This document shows positions 20,701 through 30,343 of a DNA stretch of 64,000 nucleotides, piece after piece. Within the stretch, counting starts at the first letter, position 1; each line of letters begins with the position of its first letter. This DNA comes from Bartonella sp. 220B (lineage in GTDB: Bacteria; Pseudomonadota; Alphaproteobacteria; Rhizobiales; Rhizobiaceae). The notes under the pieces are model-generated. The model made no database searches. It worked only from the letters and a program-made list of their open reading frames with translations, and was not told the DNA's origin. The stretch is taken from NCBI RefSeq assembly GCF_026930205.1, contig NZ_JANHOI010000003.1, positions 124,001 through 188,000 of the forward strand, written 5' to 3'. A program made the position numbers and the translations under genes.

Positions 20701-21255
20701 GCTGTCAAAGAAGCGGTTTTTCCTTTTGCTCGTTTTTCGGGTGTCGATACACTTCTTGGTCCAGAAATGCGCTCAACCGGTGAGGTTATGGGACTTGATT
20801 ATGAATTTGCCCTTGCTTTCGCTAAAGCGCAACTTGGAGCTGGTGTTGAACTCCCAAAAGAGGGAACTTTGTTCGTTTCTGTGAGGGATGAAGATAAAAA
20901 GCGTATCTTAAACCCCGTAAAATGTTTAACTGAGCTTGGCTTTACTGTTTTAGCAACAAGTGGAACACAAAAATTTCTTACCGAACATAATATTGAGGCA
21001 AAAAAAATTAACAAAGTCTTAGAGGGGCATCCTCATATTGAGGACGCTATTCGTAATCGACAAATTCAATTAATTTTCAATACAACCAGCACTGCCAGTG
21101 CCATCTCAGATTCCAAATCATTACGCCAAGCAGCACTTATGCAAAAAGTCCCCTATTATACAACAATAGCTGGAGCTGAAGCTGTCGTAGAAGCGATCAA
21201 AGCCCTCAAAAAGAAGTGTCTTGAAGTGCGTTCACTACAAAGCTACTTCGCTTGA
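17782..21255 (+). CDS. carB: Carbamoyl-phosphate synthase large subunit CarB
   Basis: CarB makes carbamoyl phosphate from bicarbonate, ammonia and two ATP. The 1157-residue protein has two homologous ATP-grasp halves (starting [20 protein letters not shown] and [19 protein letters not shown]), each with the family's EMNPR or EVNPR metal site. A C-terminal MGS-like allosteric domain follows. It is longer than the E. coli enzyme (1073), mainly because of a charged helical insertion at about residues 153-207 ([16 protein letters not shown] and onwards), which is usual in Hyphomicrobiales. The gene stands alone, separated from carA. ATAGGAAA precedes the ATG. Confidence 0.98.
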   Translation: MPKRTDIKSILIIGAGPIVIGQACEFDYSGTQACKALKEEGYRIILVNSNPATIMTDPDLADATYIEPITPEIVAQIIARERPDALLPTMGGQTALNTALSLKRMGVLNRYQVEMIGANADAIDKAEDRALFRKAMAKIGLETPRSMLANATELKEKNRRQHAKKRDELKAKLSGDALDQALEKLERNWRHTEADRKQHYIAHATAKAVQALDVIGLPAIIRPSFTLGGTGGGIAYNRSEFYEIIERGLEASPTTEVLIEESVLGWKEYEMEVVRDKNDNCIIVCSIENIDPMGIHTGDSITVAPALTLTDKEYQCMRNASIAVLREIGVETGGANVQFAVNPENGRLVVIEMNPRVSRSSALASKATGFPIAKVAAKLAVGYTLDELKNDITGGVTPASFEPSIDYIVTKIPRFAFEKFPGSSSVLTTAMKSVGEVMAIGRTFQESLQKALRGLETGLTGLDEIVIPEHAEGDEKSSIRSAIAIPSPDRLRYIAQAMRAGLPLNEIHQISKIDPWFLEQIASIIEMEQYIRIHGLPQDADNLRMLKAMGFSDARLATLTGQKPDDIAALRKTLNVKHVFKRIDSCAAEFSSPTAYMYSTYEAPFAGIEHSEAQVSERKKIVILGGGPNRIGQGIEFDYCCCHAAFALREAGFETIMINCNPETVSTDYDTSDRLYFESLTTEDVIAILETEQQKGELVGVIVQFGGQTPLKLASALEKHNIPILGTSPEAIDLAEDRDRFQKLLFKLNLTQPQNGIAHSIEQAHLIAHELGFPLVVRPSYVLGGRAMQIIRDERSLQNYLLESIPELVSEDIKARYPNDKTRQINILLGKNPLLFDTYLTEAIEVDVDCLCDGEETLVVGIMEHIEEAGIHSGDSACSLPVHTLSHNIVAELEHQTKALAQALHVRGLMNVQYAIKEGTIYVLEVNPRASRTIPFVAKTIGRPIAKIAARIMAGETLQTYGGLPSLQQKQHIAVKEAVFPFARFSGVDTLLGPEMRSTGEVMGLDYEFALAFAKAQLGAGVELPKEGTLFVSVRDEDKKRILNPVKCLTELGFTVLATSGTQKFLTEHNIEAKKINKVLEGHPHIEDAIRNRQIQLIFNTTSTASAISDSKSLRQAALMQKVPYYTTIAGAEAVVEAIKALKKKCLEVRSLQSYFA

Positions 21256-21504
21256 GTTTCTCGCCATGGAACAATGCACACACACGCTTTATATTTTTTC
21301 TTTATATGAAAACATAAATTAAGGCTTGCTTTTTATTCTAAAGACTTTTATACGGGTTTTATCGGACTTTCGGTTATGTGACTTTCTTTCCTGTGCGACA
21401 TGCACTCTCGACGAAACTTCTCCCACCTAATTTCGATCTGAAACCGTATTGAGAGCTTTTTAGTTCCAGTACACAATGCAATTATATATTTTAAGGAATC
21501 TCCT

Positions 21505-21714
21505 ATGTCTACAGGAACAGTTAAGTGGTTTAATACAACAAAAGGTTTTGGATTTATTCAGCCGAGTGATGGCAGTGCAGATGTCTTTGTACATATTTCC
21601 GCTGTTGAGCGTTCTGGTTTAAATAACCTTAATGAAGGACAAAAAATCTCTTATGACGTTCTTCAAGATCGTCGTTCTGGAAAATTTGCCGCTAGCAACC
21701 TTGCAGCACTTTAA
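21505..21714 (+). CDS. Cold-shock domain protein (CspA family)
   Basis: The protein is 69 residues, a single cold-shock domain that binds single-stranded RNA/DNA. RNP1 is KGFGFIQP and RNP2 is VFVHISAVE, after the opening GTVKWFNTTKGFGF. It probably acts as an RNA chaperone. The ribosome site AAGGAATCTCC is clear. A roughly 250-nt untranslated stretch lies upstream, which in this family can carry a temperature-responsive leader. A strong terminator follows at 21741-21773. Confidence 0.95.
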   Translation: MSTGTVKWFNTTKGFGFIQPSDGSADVFVHISAVERSGLNNLNEGQKISYDVLQDRRSGKFAASNLAAL

Positions 21715-21740
21715 TCTTTTAATTCTGCAATAGTTTTAAA

Positions 21741-21773
21741 AAACCTTCATCTTTATAGACGAAGGTTTTTTTG
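21741..21773 (+). terminator. Rho-independent terminator after the cold-shock gene
   Basis: AAACCTTC (21741-21748) pairs with GAAGGTTT (21761-21768) around a 12-nt loop, with T residues continuing to 21772. An A-run before it makes it potentially bidirectional. Confidence 0.85.
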
Positions 21774-23648
<1,875 letters not shown>

Positions 23649-24006
23649 AAACTTTGAACAACATCTCCTGTTATAGTTTTATCAGAGATTAGTTTATCTG
23701 TGAGATTTTCGGCTGTAAAATTACGGCATAAATAAATGGGCTTTTCTCAGAAAATGCTCCCAGTGAAATGAGATATCAATCGAAAACAGAAAAAATGAAA
23801 TGTCCTATTCCGCCCCGTGAAAAATAAGAAATTTTAAAAAGGAGTCTCTTATATAAGGGACTTTCTCTTCCATATTTAAACCTGTATCATTGACTATTTA
23901 AAATGCGGTGATCAAGAAACAACTCTTTCAGAATTCTAGAAATCATATTCAATGATTATCATTCAAAAAGCTTTTTATGATGTGTGAAGTCCACTCTCTG
24001 TCAAAC
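23649..24006. other. 3' part of aminotransferase gap with hairpin and Fur-like site
   Basis: No gene is supported. AGTCTCTT/AAGGGACT with an ATAT loop (23843-23862) gives an 8-bp stem with one G-U pair on the plus strand, followed by a pyrimidine-rich tail; it may end the aminotransferase transcript. On the minus strand the same stem has one mismatch and is followed by CCTTTTT. A Fur-like palindrome lies at 23951-23963. Confidence 0.45.
23951..23963. promoter_or_regulatory. Fur-box-like palindrome, copy 1
   Basis: AATGATTATCATT is a perfect 6-1-6 dyad identical to the core of the classical Fur consensus (ATGATAATCAT on the other strand). On the minus strand a -10-like TATGAT (23944-23949) lies next to it. 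A second copy lies 70 bp away. Confidence 0.5.
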
Positions 24007-24035
24007 TTGACATATTCCGCAATGATTATCATAAC
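24007..24035 (+). promoter_or_regulatory. Near-consensus promoter with Fur-like palindrome in its spacer
   Basis: TTGACA (24007-24012) and CATAAC (24030-24035) are separated by exactly 17 nt. The palindrome ATGATTATCAT (24022-24032) overlaps the spacer and the -10, the classical position for repression by iron-loaded Fur. No credible protein gene follows, so a small RNA is suspected. Transcription would start near 24042. Confidence 0.5.
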
Positions 24036-24041
24036 CCAAAT

Positions 24042-24115
24042 GATCTTCAAAGTTTGTTATCATACCGCGATGCACCTAAAAAATATTGGATATCTATAAA
24101 AGTTATATTTTTTTT
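24042..24115 (+). ncRNA. Candidate small RNA behind a Fur-like promoter
   Basis: From the predicted start near 24042 the first terminator-like element is TATAA-AAG-TTATA (24095-24107) followed by eight T (24108-24115), giving about 74 nt. The stem is AT-only and therefore weak. Frames in this interval are 20 codons or fewer, or start with TTG without a ribosome site. The role is purely inferred from the promoter: an iron-responsive sRNA would fit. Confidence 0.3.
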
Positions 24116-24157
24116 ATCATCTGCCAAGATATCTGCATTTTTAGGTACTATTCTAAG

Positions 24158-24183
24158 AAAAAAAGCCGGACAAAATGCCCGGC
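24158..24183 (-). terminator. Strong minus-strand intrinsic terminator
   Basis: On the minus strand GCCGG (24179-24183) pairs with CCGGC (24165-24169) around a 9-nt loop, followed directly by seven T (24164-24158). It lies 186 nt beyond the LysR stop and would end either that transcript or the sRNA candidate between them. Confidence 0.8.
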
Positions 24184-24271
24184 AAATTTGGAAAATCTTC
24201 AGAGATAAAATCAATCTGACAGACCTTCATAAGGGAACACTCAAGAAAATGCAATGGGAGGCAACATAATC
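24158..24271 (-). ncRNA. Candidate AbcR/alpha-r15-like regulatory sRNA
   Basis: On the minus strand a -10-like TATTAT (24277-24282) predicts a start near 24270. The RNA would be about 113 nt and end in a strong intrinsic terminator. It contains two unpaired-looking pyrimidine stretches, GCCTCCCATTGC and TGTTCCCTTATG, both able to pair with Shine-Dalgarno sequences. In Hyphomicrobiales the AbcR (alpha-r15) sRNAs have this size and carry CU-rich anti-SD motifs. In Brucella abcR2 is controlled by the LysR regulator VtlR, whose likely counterpart is the next gene here. A T-N11-A dyad sits at the expected distance upstream. Identification is by motif and context only; no covariance search could be run. 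Confidence 0.5.
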
Positions 24272-24331
24272 AAGAGATAATACTCTATGTCATTTTATAA
24301 GGAAAAGTACAATAAAGACTTCAGCGTATCT

Positions 24332-24352
24332 GCTATGCAATAAACACATAGC
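24332..24352. promoter_or_regulatory. LysR-type T-N11-A dyad upstream of the sRNA candidate
   Basis: GCTATG and CATAGC are perfect arms separated by 9 nt, containing the LysR signature T-N11-A. The centre (about 24342) lies about 70 nt upstream of the predicted sRNA start, close to the usual -65 position of LysR recognition sites. It is only 17 nt past the LysR stop codon. Confidence 0.55.
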
Positions 24353-24368
24353 TTAAAATGTTACACCA

Positions 24369-25274
24369 TTAAAAAGACCAATGACGTGCTTTTAAAAAAA
24401 TATAATCTCGAAAAGCTTTCAACTTAGCCAAATTCTTTAAAGCATAAGGGTAACAAAAAAAAGTATCAAAGGAAGGAATATCAACTATATCAGGAAAAAG
24501 ACGTACAAGTCGCTCATCATTATTAACAAGATAATCAGGAAGCACAGCAATACCAAGATCACACATAATCGCATTCTTGATTGAGATAATATTGTTGATT
24601 CGTAATACTGAAAGACGCAAAGATCCGTCATTTCTACCGGCCTTTTCCAACCAATTTAAACCAGATAAATAAGGTGGAACAGGTTCACCAAACGAAATAA
24701 TACGATGCGCATCCAGCTCAGAGAGTGTTTCTGGTTTGCCATAATTCACAATATAATTCTCAGAAGCATAAACATGCATATGAATTGTAAAAAGTTTTCT
24801 TTGTATAAGATCTGGTTGTTGGGGCTGATGTAAACGAACAGCACAGTCTGCATGGCGCATTGTCAAATCAAGTTCCTTATCATCAAACAGGAGTTGAACC
24901 TGTATATCCGGATAAAGCCTAAGAAATTCTGGCATACGCTCCACAAGCCATCCTGCCCCCACTCCAAAGGTCGATGTAACACGTAAAATCCCTGTTGGCT
25001 TTTCACAACTTTCACTTAAATGCGAACGTGCACTCTCAAGCTTCATCAAAACTTCATGTGTTGTACGATAAAGAATTTCACCCTGCTCAGTTAAGATTAA
25101 CCCACGAGCATGCCGCTGAAACAAAGATACACCAACCTCCTGCTCTAAAGCTGAAACCTGCCGTGAAATCGCTGATTGAGATAAATAAAGCTTTTGGGCT
25201 GCATGGGTAAAAGAACCTGCTTCCGCCACAGCATGAAAAACCCTTAATTTATCCCAATCCAACGGTGATGTCAC
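24369..25274 (-). CDS. LysR family transcriptional regulator (LsrB/VtlR-like)
   Basis: The 301-residue protein starts with GTG behind GGAGA. An N-terminal winged helix-turn-helix (residues 5-65, with AGSFTHAAQKLYLSQSAISRQVSALEQ) is followed by a LysR substrate-binding domain. Four cysteines stand at 90, 144, 238 and 274; LsrB proteins of rhizobia are redox-responsive, so these could matter. It lies directly behind trxB (18-nt gap, same strand), an arrangement known for LsrB/VtlR in Hyphomicrobiales. Downstream it faces a candidate AbcR-like sRNA with a LysR-type dyad, which is the best guess for a target. Confidence 0.92.
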   Translation of the reverse strand: MTSPLDWDKLRVFHAVAEAGSFTHAAQKLYLSQSAISRQVSALEQEVGVSLFQRHARGLILTEQGEILYRTTHEVLMKLESARSHLSESCEKPTGILRVTSTFGVGAGWLVERMPEFLRLYPDIQVQLLFDDKELDLTMRHADCAVRLHQPQQPDLIQRKLFTIHMHVYASENYIVNYGKPETLSELDAHRIISFGEPVPPYLSGLNWLEKAGRNDGSLRLSVLRINNIISIKNAIMCDLGIAVLPDYLVNNDERLVRLFPDIVDIPSFDTFFCYPYALKNLAKLKAFRDYIFLKARHWSF

Positions 25275-25292
25275 AATTGAATCTCCTATTTT

Positions 25293-26246
25293 TTACGCTT
25301 GCAGATCTAAAAAACGTTCCGCTTCCAAGGCTGCCATACATCCTCTTCCCGCCGCTGTTACAGCTTGACGGAACACCTCATCTGCTACATCCCCTGCAGC
25401 AAACACACCAGCAATGCTTGTTGCTGTTGAATCTGGTACAGTCCATAAATAGCCCCCTGGTTTTTGTTTTAGTTGTCCTTCAAATAAAGAAACAGCAGGG
25501 TCATGACCAATGGCAATGAATATTCCCTCGATATTCACCTTCATTTCTTTACCAGTCTTAACATTTTTAAGACGTGCACCTGTCACAACAGCTCCTCTTG
25601 AATCTTGCGCTGGCAAACCAACAATTTCTTCTACGACATGATCCCAAAGAACACGAACATTATCACGAGCAAACAATCTATCTTGCAAAATTTTTTCTGC
25701 CCGAAAATAATCTCGCCGATGCACCACACTTACACTCTTTGCCAAATGTGATAAATAAAGCGCTTCCTCAATTGCTGTATTTCCCCCTCCTACGACAATA
25801 ACATCCTTATCACGATAAAAAAATCCATCACACGTAGCGCAAGCAGAAACACCACCACCCATAAAAGTTTGTTCACTTTCTAAACCAAGCCAACGTGCCT
25901 TGGCCCCTGTTGCAATAATGAGGGCATCGCAACAATATTGCGTTCCTGAATCTCCATGTAAGATAAAAGGATAATTTAATAATTCAGCCTTTGTAATAGT
26001 GTCATAGACAATTTTTGTACCCATATTTTCAGCTTGTTTTGCCATTTGTTCCATCAACCATGGTCCTTGAATTGAATCAGCAAAACCTGGATAATTCTCA
26101 ACATCAGTTGTAATCGTCAACTGTCCACCCTGTTGCACGCCAGTCACCAAAACGGGCTCGAGCATTGCTCTTGCTGCATAAATCGCCGCTGTATAACCAG
26201 CTGGACCAGATCCAATAATAAGCAGACGAATATGCGACTGTACCAT
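25293..26246 (-). CDS. trxB: Thioredoxin-disulfide reductase TrxB
   Basis: TrxB uses NADPH to reduce thioredoxin. The 317-residue flavoprotein has the FAD motif IIGSGPAGYTAAIYAARA, the redox pair in CATCDG (Cys136, Cys139), the NADPH-binding VVGGGNTAIEEALYLS and the closing GVFAAGDVADEVFRQAVTAAGRGCMAA segment (about residues 275-305). Length is typical. AAGGGG precedes the ATG. It is first in a two-gene unit with the LysR regulator, suggesting a shared thiol-stress role. Confidence 0.98.
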   Translation of the reverse strand: MVQSHIRLLIIGSGPAGYTAAIYAARAMLEPVLVTGVQQGGQLTITTDVENYPGFADSIQGPWLMEQMAKQAENMGTKIVYDTITKAELLNYPFILHGDSGTQYCCDALIIATGAKARWLGLESEQTFMGGGVSACATCDGFFYRDKDVIVVGGGNTAIEEALYLSHLAKSVSVVHRRDYFRAEKILQDRLFARDNVRVLWDHVVEEIVGLPAQDSRGAVVTGARLKNVKTGKEMKVNIEGIFIAIGHDPAVSLFEGQLKQKPGGYLWTVPDSTATSIAGVFAAGDVADEVFRQAVTAAGRGCMAALEAERFLDLQA

Positions 26247-26540
26247 AGAATCCCCTTCACTTTTTCTTACTTAATTATTATAAATACAACGAAATGGAGC
26301 CTTTTTAAAAAACATTTTTCAACAACTTAAATTATTGTGTATATGTAATCCTTTTTAAATTTAGTGAAAAGATTACCATCAATTCATCAAGGCACGTATA
26401 ATATAGAAATTAATCTTTATCTTATAAAGAAAAAAACGTAAATTCTTATAAGCATAAAATTGTAACAAAAAGTCATATAAAGATAGGTAACGGCCATTTT
26501 TCAGTTTATCATCAATGTCTGTGCACGTTTTGCATTAATC

Positions 26541-27947
26541 ATGGGAGGAGCAATGCTTCTGCCGATTTTTGTGGATTTGCACGACAACAATCATAATTGG
26601 ATAATCTTTCTCTACTCTTGCGCCATAATCACCATGCTAGCAACGCTGATTCTTTTAGCAACAAGTGGTGCGACCTGTCGTTTTTCGGCACGGCTTGGCT
26701 TTATGCTCACTGTTTGTCTTTGGCTAACAGGAAGTGTTGTAGGCGCCCTTCCTCTTTATCTTTCTTCTTTACCAATTTCGCTAGCAGGAGCAATCTTTGA
26801 ATCCGTTTCTGGAATTACAACCACAGGCTCCACAGTACTCACTAATCTTGACAATTTGCCACGAAGTATTTTGCTATGGCGTTCACTTATATGTTGGATT
26901 GGAGGTATTGGTTTTATCGGTTTAGCCTTATTGCTTTTGCCTTCACTACGTGTTGGTGGAGTACGACTATTTCATATGGAATCATCAGATAAATCTGAAA
27001 AAATATTGCCCCGTATCAACCAAATTGCTAACGGAATTATCATAGCTTATGTTGGGCTAACATTAGCTTGTATACTTTCCTATTTTGCTTCAGGCATGAG
27101 CTTATTTGATGCCATCAACCACGCAATGAGCACAGTAGCAACAGCTGGTTTCTCAACCCATGACGCCTCTTTTGGCTATTTTTCTGATAAACCAGCTATT
27201 TTGATTGTTTCTACAATCTTTATGCTGCTCTCTGCCTTACCCTTTGTGCTTTATGTTAAATTAGTGCTTCCAGGTCACTCAAAACGCTTTATTGATCCAC
27301 AAGTAATTGTTTTCCTCAATATTGTGTTCTTCTTTAGCTTTGCCTTAGCAGCATGGTTGCGTCTTCATGATCATCGCACCTTTCATTGGATTTTTCTCGA
27401 TGTTATTTTTCACCTTTCATCTATTATAAGCACTACGGGCTATAGCGCAGAAGATTACCAACTTTGGGGACCTTTTGCACTTGGAGTTTTTTTCATTATT
27501 TCTTTTACGGGGGGATGTGCAGGCTCTACCTCTGGTGGTATGAAAATCAATCGCCTCATTATTCTTTGGCGTATCACACAAACCAATATAGCAAAACTTC
27601 TTTCGCCTAATGTTATTGTAAAAACACACTATGATCACTCAAATATATCAAGTGATGTTGCCAAAGCAGTTTTGTTTTTTGTATGTCTTTACATGTTCTG
27701 TCTTGTTATTGGCACTGCACTTTTACTCACAACTGGTCTTGATTTTACCTCTGCATTTACCGGAGTTTTAACCGCCCTTTCAAATATTGGTCCAGGTTTT
27801 GGAGATATTATCGGTCCTGCTGGTAATTTTTCCACCATTAATGATAACGCACTATGGATTTTAAGTTTTCTCATGCTCGCAGGACGTCTTGAAATTATAA
27901 CCATATTCGTACTTTTTATTCCTGCTTTTTGGCGTGAACAATTTTAA
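26541..27947 (+). CDS. TrkH family potassium uptake protein
   Basis: This is the membrane subunit of a Trk-type K+ transporter, at least 468 residues, with the four pore-loop motifs: VSGITTTGSTVL, STVATAGFSTHDASFG, SSIISTTGYSAEDYQ and TALSNIGPGFGD. The first ATG starts inside what should be helix 1. The frame stays open upstream to a TAG at 26484 and reads IFQFIINVCARFALI before it, so the true start may be a non-standard codon such as ATT at 26496, which follows AGATAGG. No trkA lies nearby. Confidence 0.92.
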   Translation: MGGAMLLPIFVDLHDNNHNWIIFLYSCAIITMLATLILLATSGATCRFSARLGFMLTVCLWLTGSVVGALPLYLSSLPISLAGAIFESVSGITTTGSTVLTNLDNLPRSILLWRSLICWIGGIGFIGLALLLLPSLRVGGVRLFHMESSDKSEKILPRINQIANGIIIAYVGLTLACILSYFASGMSLFDAINHAMSTVATAGFSTHDASFGYFSDKPAILIVSTIFMLLSALPFVLYVKLVLPGHSKRFIDPQVIVFLNIVFFFSFALAAWLRLHDHRTFHWIFLDVIFHLSSIISTTGYSAEDYQLWGPFALGVFFIISFTGGCAGSTSGGMKINRLIILWRITQTNIAKLLSPNVIVKTHYDHSNISSDVAKAVLFFVCLYMFCLVIGTALLLTTGLDFTSAFTGVLTALSNIGPGFGDIIGPAGNFSTINDNALWILSFLMLAGRLEIITIFVLFIPAFWREQF

Positions 27948-28480
27948 TGCATAGTATTTGATCTTGTAATAACAAGAAATTGATACGCTCAATAATGTAT
28001 GCATAAAATTGAACTCTGATTCAATCTATTGAAAAATCTTTAAAAAACTTCACAGATTTCAGCTAAGTTATTTTAACAATGATTTCTTTTTTAGAAAATA
28101 ATTAATATTTTACAAATACTTTTTTCTACTGTAGCGCACTTAATAGAATTTTTATTCTTGAAAAATGTACAACCACTCCTCTCAAGAAGCAATAGAAACA
28201 GCTTCAAGAGTCTATCCCCATAATAAAGAACACCGTACTCTCTTAAAAAAATTACAAAAGTAAGAAATAATCACCTTTTTACCTGTAATCTCCATTACTC
28301 TGAAAACATAAAATTTCAATTTTTTATGAAAAACTCTGAGAGTTTGCCGTTATATCACTTCAAAAACACATCTCAATTTTGTGACATAATATTTATATTA
28401 TTGAACTTTTTCCTTGAAATATTTATAGAGATCTTATTAGAATGCTATTCTTTTGCCTTCTCAAAAAAATCCTGATATAT
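27948..28480. other. Convergent gap with a small ORF and a hairpin
   Basis: About 530 nt between the convergent trkH and glycosyltransferase genes. A 32-codon ATG frame at 28165-28263 (starts MYNHSSQEAIETASR) lacks a ribosome site. A 6-3-6 palindrome AAACTC-TGA-GAGTTT lies at 28331-28345. Nothing else is recognised. Confidence 0.35.
28331..28345 (-). terminator. Weak terminator candidate for the greA-glycosyltransferase unit
   Basis: On the minus strand AAACTC-TCA-GAGTTT is followed by TTCAT, about 136 nt after the glycosyltransferase stop. The stem is short. It could equally be a protein-binding palindrome. Confidence 0.35.
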
Positions 28481-29539
28481 TTAAAGTGTTTTCTCCGCAA
28501 ACATTTCCTCGTAAACACTTCCGATTGCTGCCGCCTCCTTGTCCAAAGGAAAATGTGTACGAACATGGGTTAACGCTTTTTGCCCTGCTTTTAAGGTTTT
28601 TTCTAAATCAGCAAGATAAGGTTCAATGGCTTCTGTTAAAGCATCTCCATCTCCTACTTTCACAACTGTTCCTGTCCCCTCTACCACCAATTCTTTAAAA
28701 ATTCCCACATCACTGGTCACGACAACTGTTTGTGACGCCATTGCCTCCAATGGCGTTAAACCAAAACCCTCCACACGAGAAGGCGCTACATAAAGCGACA
28801 AACGACGGTACCACACAGGTGTATTCAACACCTCACCAAGAAAAATAATACGGTCATCCAAACCGGCTTCTGTAACTTTTTGTCGTAATTTTTTTTCAAA
28901 ATGATAATGTTGTTCTGTCGTACGACCAGCGATAAACGCTGTCCATTCAGGATAGCGGGGTAATAATGCTATCATTGCATCTACAAACAAATCGATGCCC
29001 TTTAAATAACGCACACGCCCAAAACACCCCACCGCATATTTTCCAGGAAACCCTGACGAAGCAAAATAATCTTCAACAGTTTGTGGTGGAGAAAAACGCT
29101 CAATATCCACCCCATGCATAATAACCTGATGCGGCACCTCTAAGTAAGTTCCCGTGCATGCACTGGTAGCAATCACCTTATCCATACGGCGCAACAACCA
29201 TTTGGTAAAAGGCTGATGATGACGTCGAGAAGCCGATGTAAAGACGAGCTTTAGCTTCATCCGCAAAACATCACGTAAAAAGACTCCACAAAGCATTTCA
29301 ATATTGCGTCGTGCATGCCAAATACGAAAGGGCTTGCCCTTCGGACTTTTCCAAAGTCCGAAAAGATCTTTAAAAGCAAGAGCGGGCAATTCTTTTGGTA
29401 ATCCAAAACCAAAAGTGGATATACGTACACCTTGCTTGCTCTGTAATGGAATAAGCTGAATAACTATAGATGTTACGCCTGATAAACGCTTTTTAAAATG
29501 AGGAGCAATAATCTCAGTTTCTTTTAAAGACACACGCAT
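28481..29539 (-). CDS. Glycosyltransferase family 4 protein (LpcC/WadC-like)
   Basis: This 352-residue GT-B glycosyltransferase has the acceptor-side N-terminal domain and, from about residue 180, the nucleotide-sugar domain: GCFGRVRYLKGIDLFVDA, FIAGR and the EX7E-type motif VAPSRVEGFGLTPLEAMAS. Sequence style and the HGVDIERFSPP segment resemble LpcC/WadC mannosyltransferases of the lipopolysaccharide core in Hyphomicrobiales, so a core-sugar transferase is likely. It follows greA after 6 nt and is probably co-transcribed with it. Confidence 0.82.
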   Translation of the reverse strand: MRVSLKETEIIAPHFKKRLSGVTSIVIQLIPLQSKQGVRISTFGFGLPKELPALAFKDLFGLWKSPKGKPFRIWHARRNIEMLCGVFLRDVLRMKLKLVFTSASRRHHQPFTKWLLRRMDKVIATSACTGTYLEVPHQVIMHGVDIERFSPPQTVEDYFASSGFPGKYAVGCFGRVRYLKGIDLFVDAMIALLPRYPEWTAFIAGRTTEQHYHFEKKLRQKVTEAGLDDRIIFLGEVLNTPVWYRRLSLYVAPSRVEGFGLTPLEAMASQTVVVTSDVGIFKELVVEGTGTVVKVGDGDALTEAIEPYLADLEKTLKAGQKALTHVRTHFPLDKEAAAIGSVYEEMFAEKTL

Positions 29540-29545
29540 AACAGT

Positions 29546-30019
29546 TTAGATATATTGAACCTCAATAATTTCATAATTATGCGCTCCACCAGGTGCATTC
29601 ACCTCAATCACATCACCCTCTTGCTTTCCGATAAGTGCACGGGCAATAGGTGAGGAAATAGAGATTTTGCCGGTTTTTACGTCAGCTTCTTGATCACCAA
29701 CAATCTGATACACTTTTTTTTCTTCAGTATCCTCGTCCAAAAGCTTGATAGTAGCACCAAATTTAATTTTGTCACCTGAAAGACGCGAGACATTAATAAC
29801 TTCCGCCCGCGCAATATAATCTTCAAGTTCATTGATACGCCCCTCATTATGACTTTGCGCTTCTTTAGCAGCATGATATTCGGCATTTTCTGAAAGATCC
29901 CCATGCGCACGCGCCTCAGAAATTGCTTCAATAATCCGTGGACGTTCCTGTTGTTGACGCCAACGCAACTCTTCTTTAAGACTTTCAAAACCAGCTGTAG
30001 TCATCGGAACTTTTTTCAT
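29546..30019 (-). CDS. greA: Transcription elongation factor GreA
   Basis: GreA rescues backtracked RNA polymerase by stimulating transcript cleavage. The start at 30019 ([11 protein letters not shown]) gives the normal 157 residues. An upstream ATG (30052) adds eleven unrelated ones. The coiled-coil N-terminal domain carries the acidic tip [13 protein letters not shown] (about residues 41-53), followed by the FKBP-like C-terminal domain with [18 protein letters not shown]. It is first in a unit with the glycosyltransferase. Confidence 0.97.
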   Translation of the reverse strand: MKKVPMTTAGFESLKEELRWRQQQERPRIIEAISEARAHGDLSENAEYHAAKEAQSHNEGRINELEDYIARAEVINVSRLSGDKIKFGATIKLLDEDTEEKKVYQIVGDQEADVKTGKISISSPIARALIGKQEGDVIEVNAPGGAHNYEIIEVQYI

Positions 30020-30343
30020 AATCCGTCCCTTTCTGTTACACGGAAGGCTCAATAAAAATATAAAAAACGGCTTCCAAAATCACTTTTGGAATCCGAAAAC
30101 CACAATTTATAATTATATAGTACAGCATCCTTATTTTCCATATAAAAATAAAAAGGAAGACAAAACACTCACCAAATTTTGTTTAAATAATTCCAATATT
30201 GGTGCGTTAAAATATTCAACTAAGCTCTTATAATCAAAAGCTTAAAGAAGAAACAATTGTATTTTTTCTTCTTTATCATAATATAGTGAAGGAGATCTTA
30301 TAAGAAATGAAGAGAAATCTCTGAAGGGACCCTCTGTGGAAAA
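30020..30343. other. Divergent intergenic region greA/SH3 gene
   Basis: This 324-nt AT-rich spacer should contain promoters for both flanking genes. No clear operator or RNA structure was seen. Confidence 0.3.

Noticed and set aside
24158-24235. 25-codon minus-strand ORF (MKVCQIDF and onwards) ending in the terminator
   Set aside because: Its last codons are the terminator stem and T-run, so the frame is most likely fortuitous inside a non-coding RNA.
24054-24269. 71-codon plus-strand frame starting with TTG
   Set aside because: There is no ribosome site, and the frame crosses both the minus-strand terminator and the sRNA candidate.
28165-28263. 32-codon ORF MYNHSSQEAIETASR and onwards
   Set aside because: It looks protein-like but has no ribosome site, homologue or partner, so it is too short to list as a gene.
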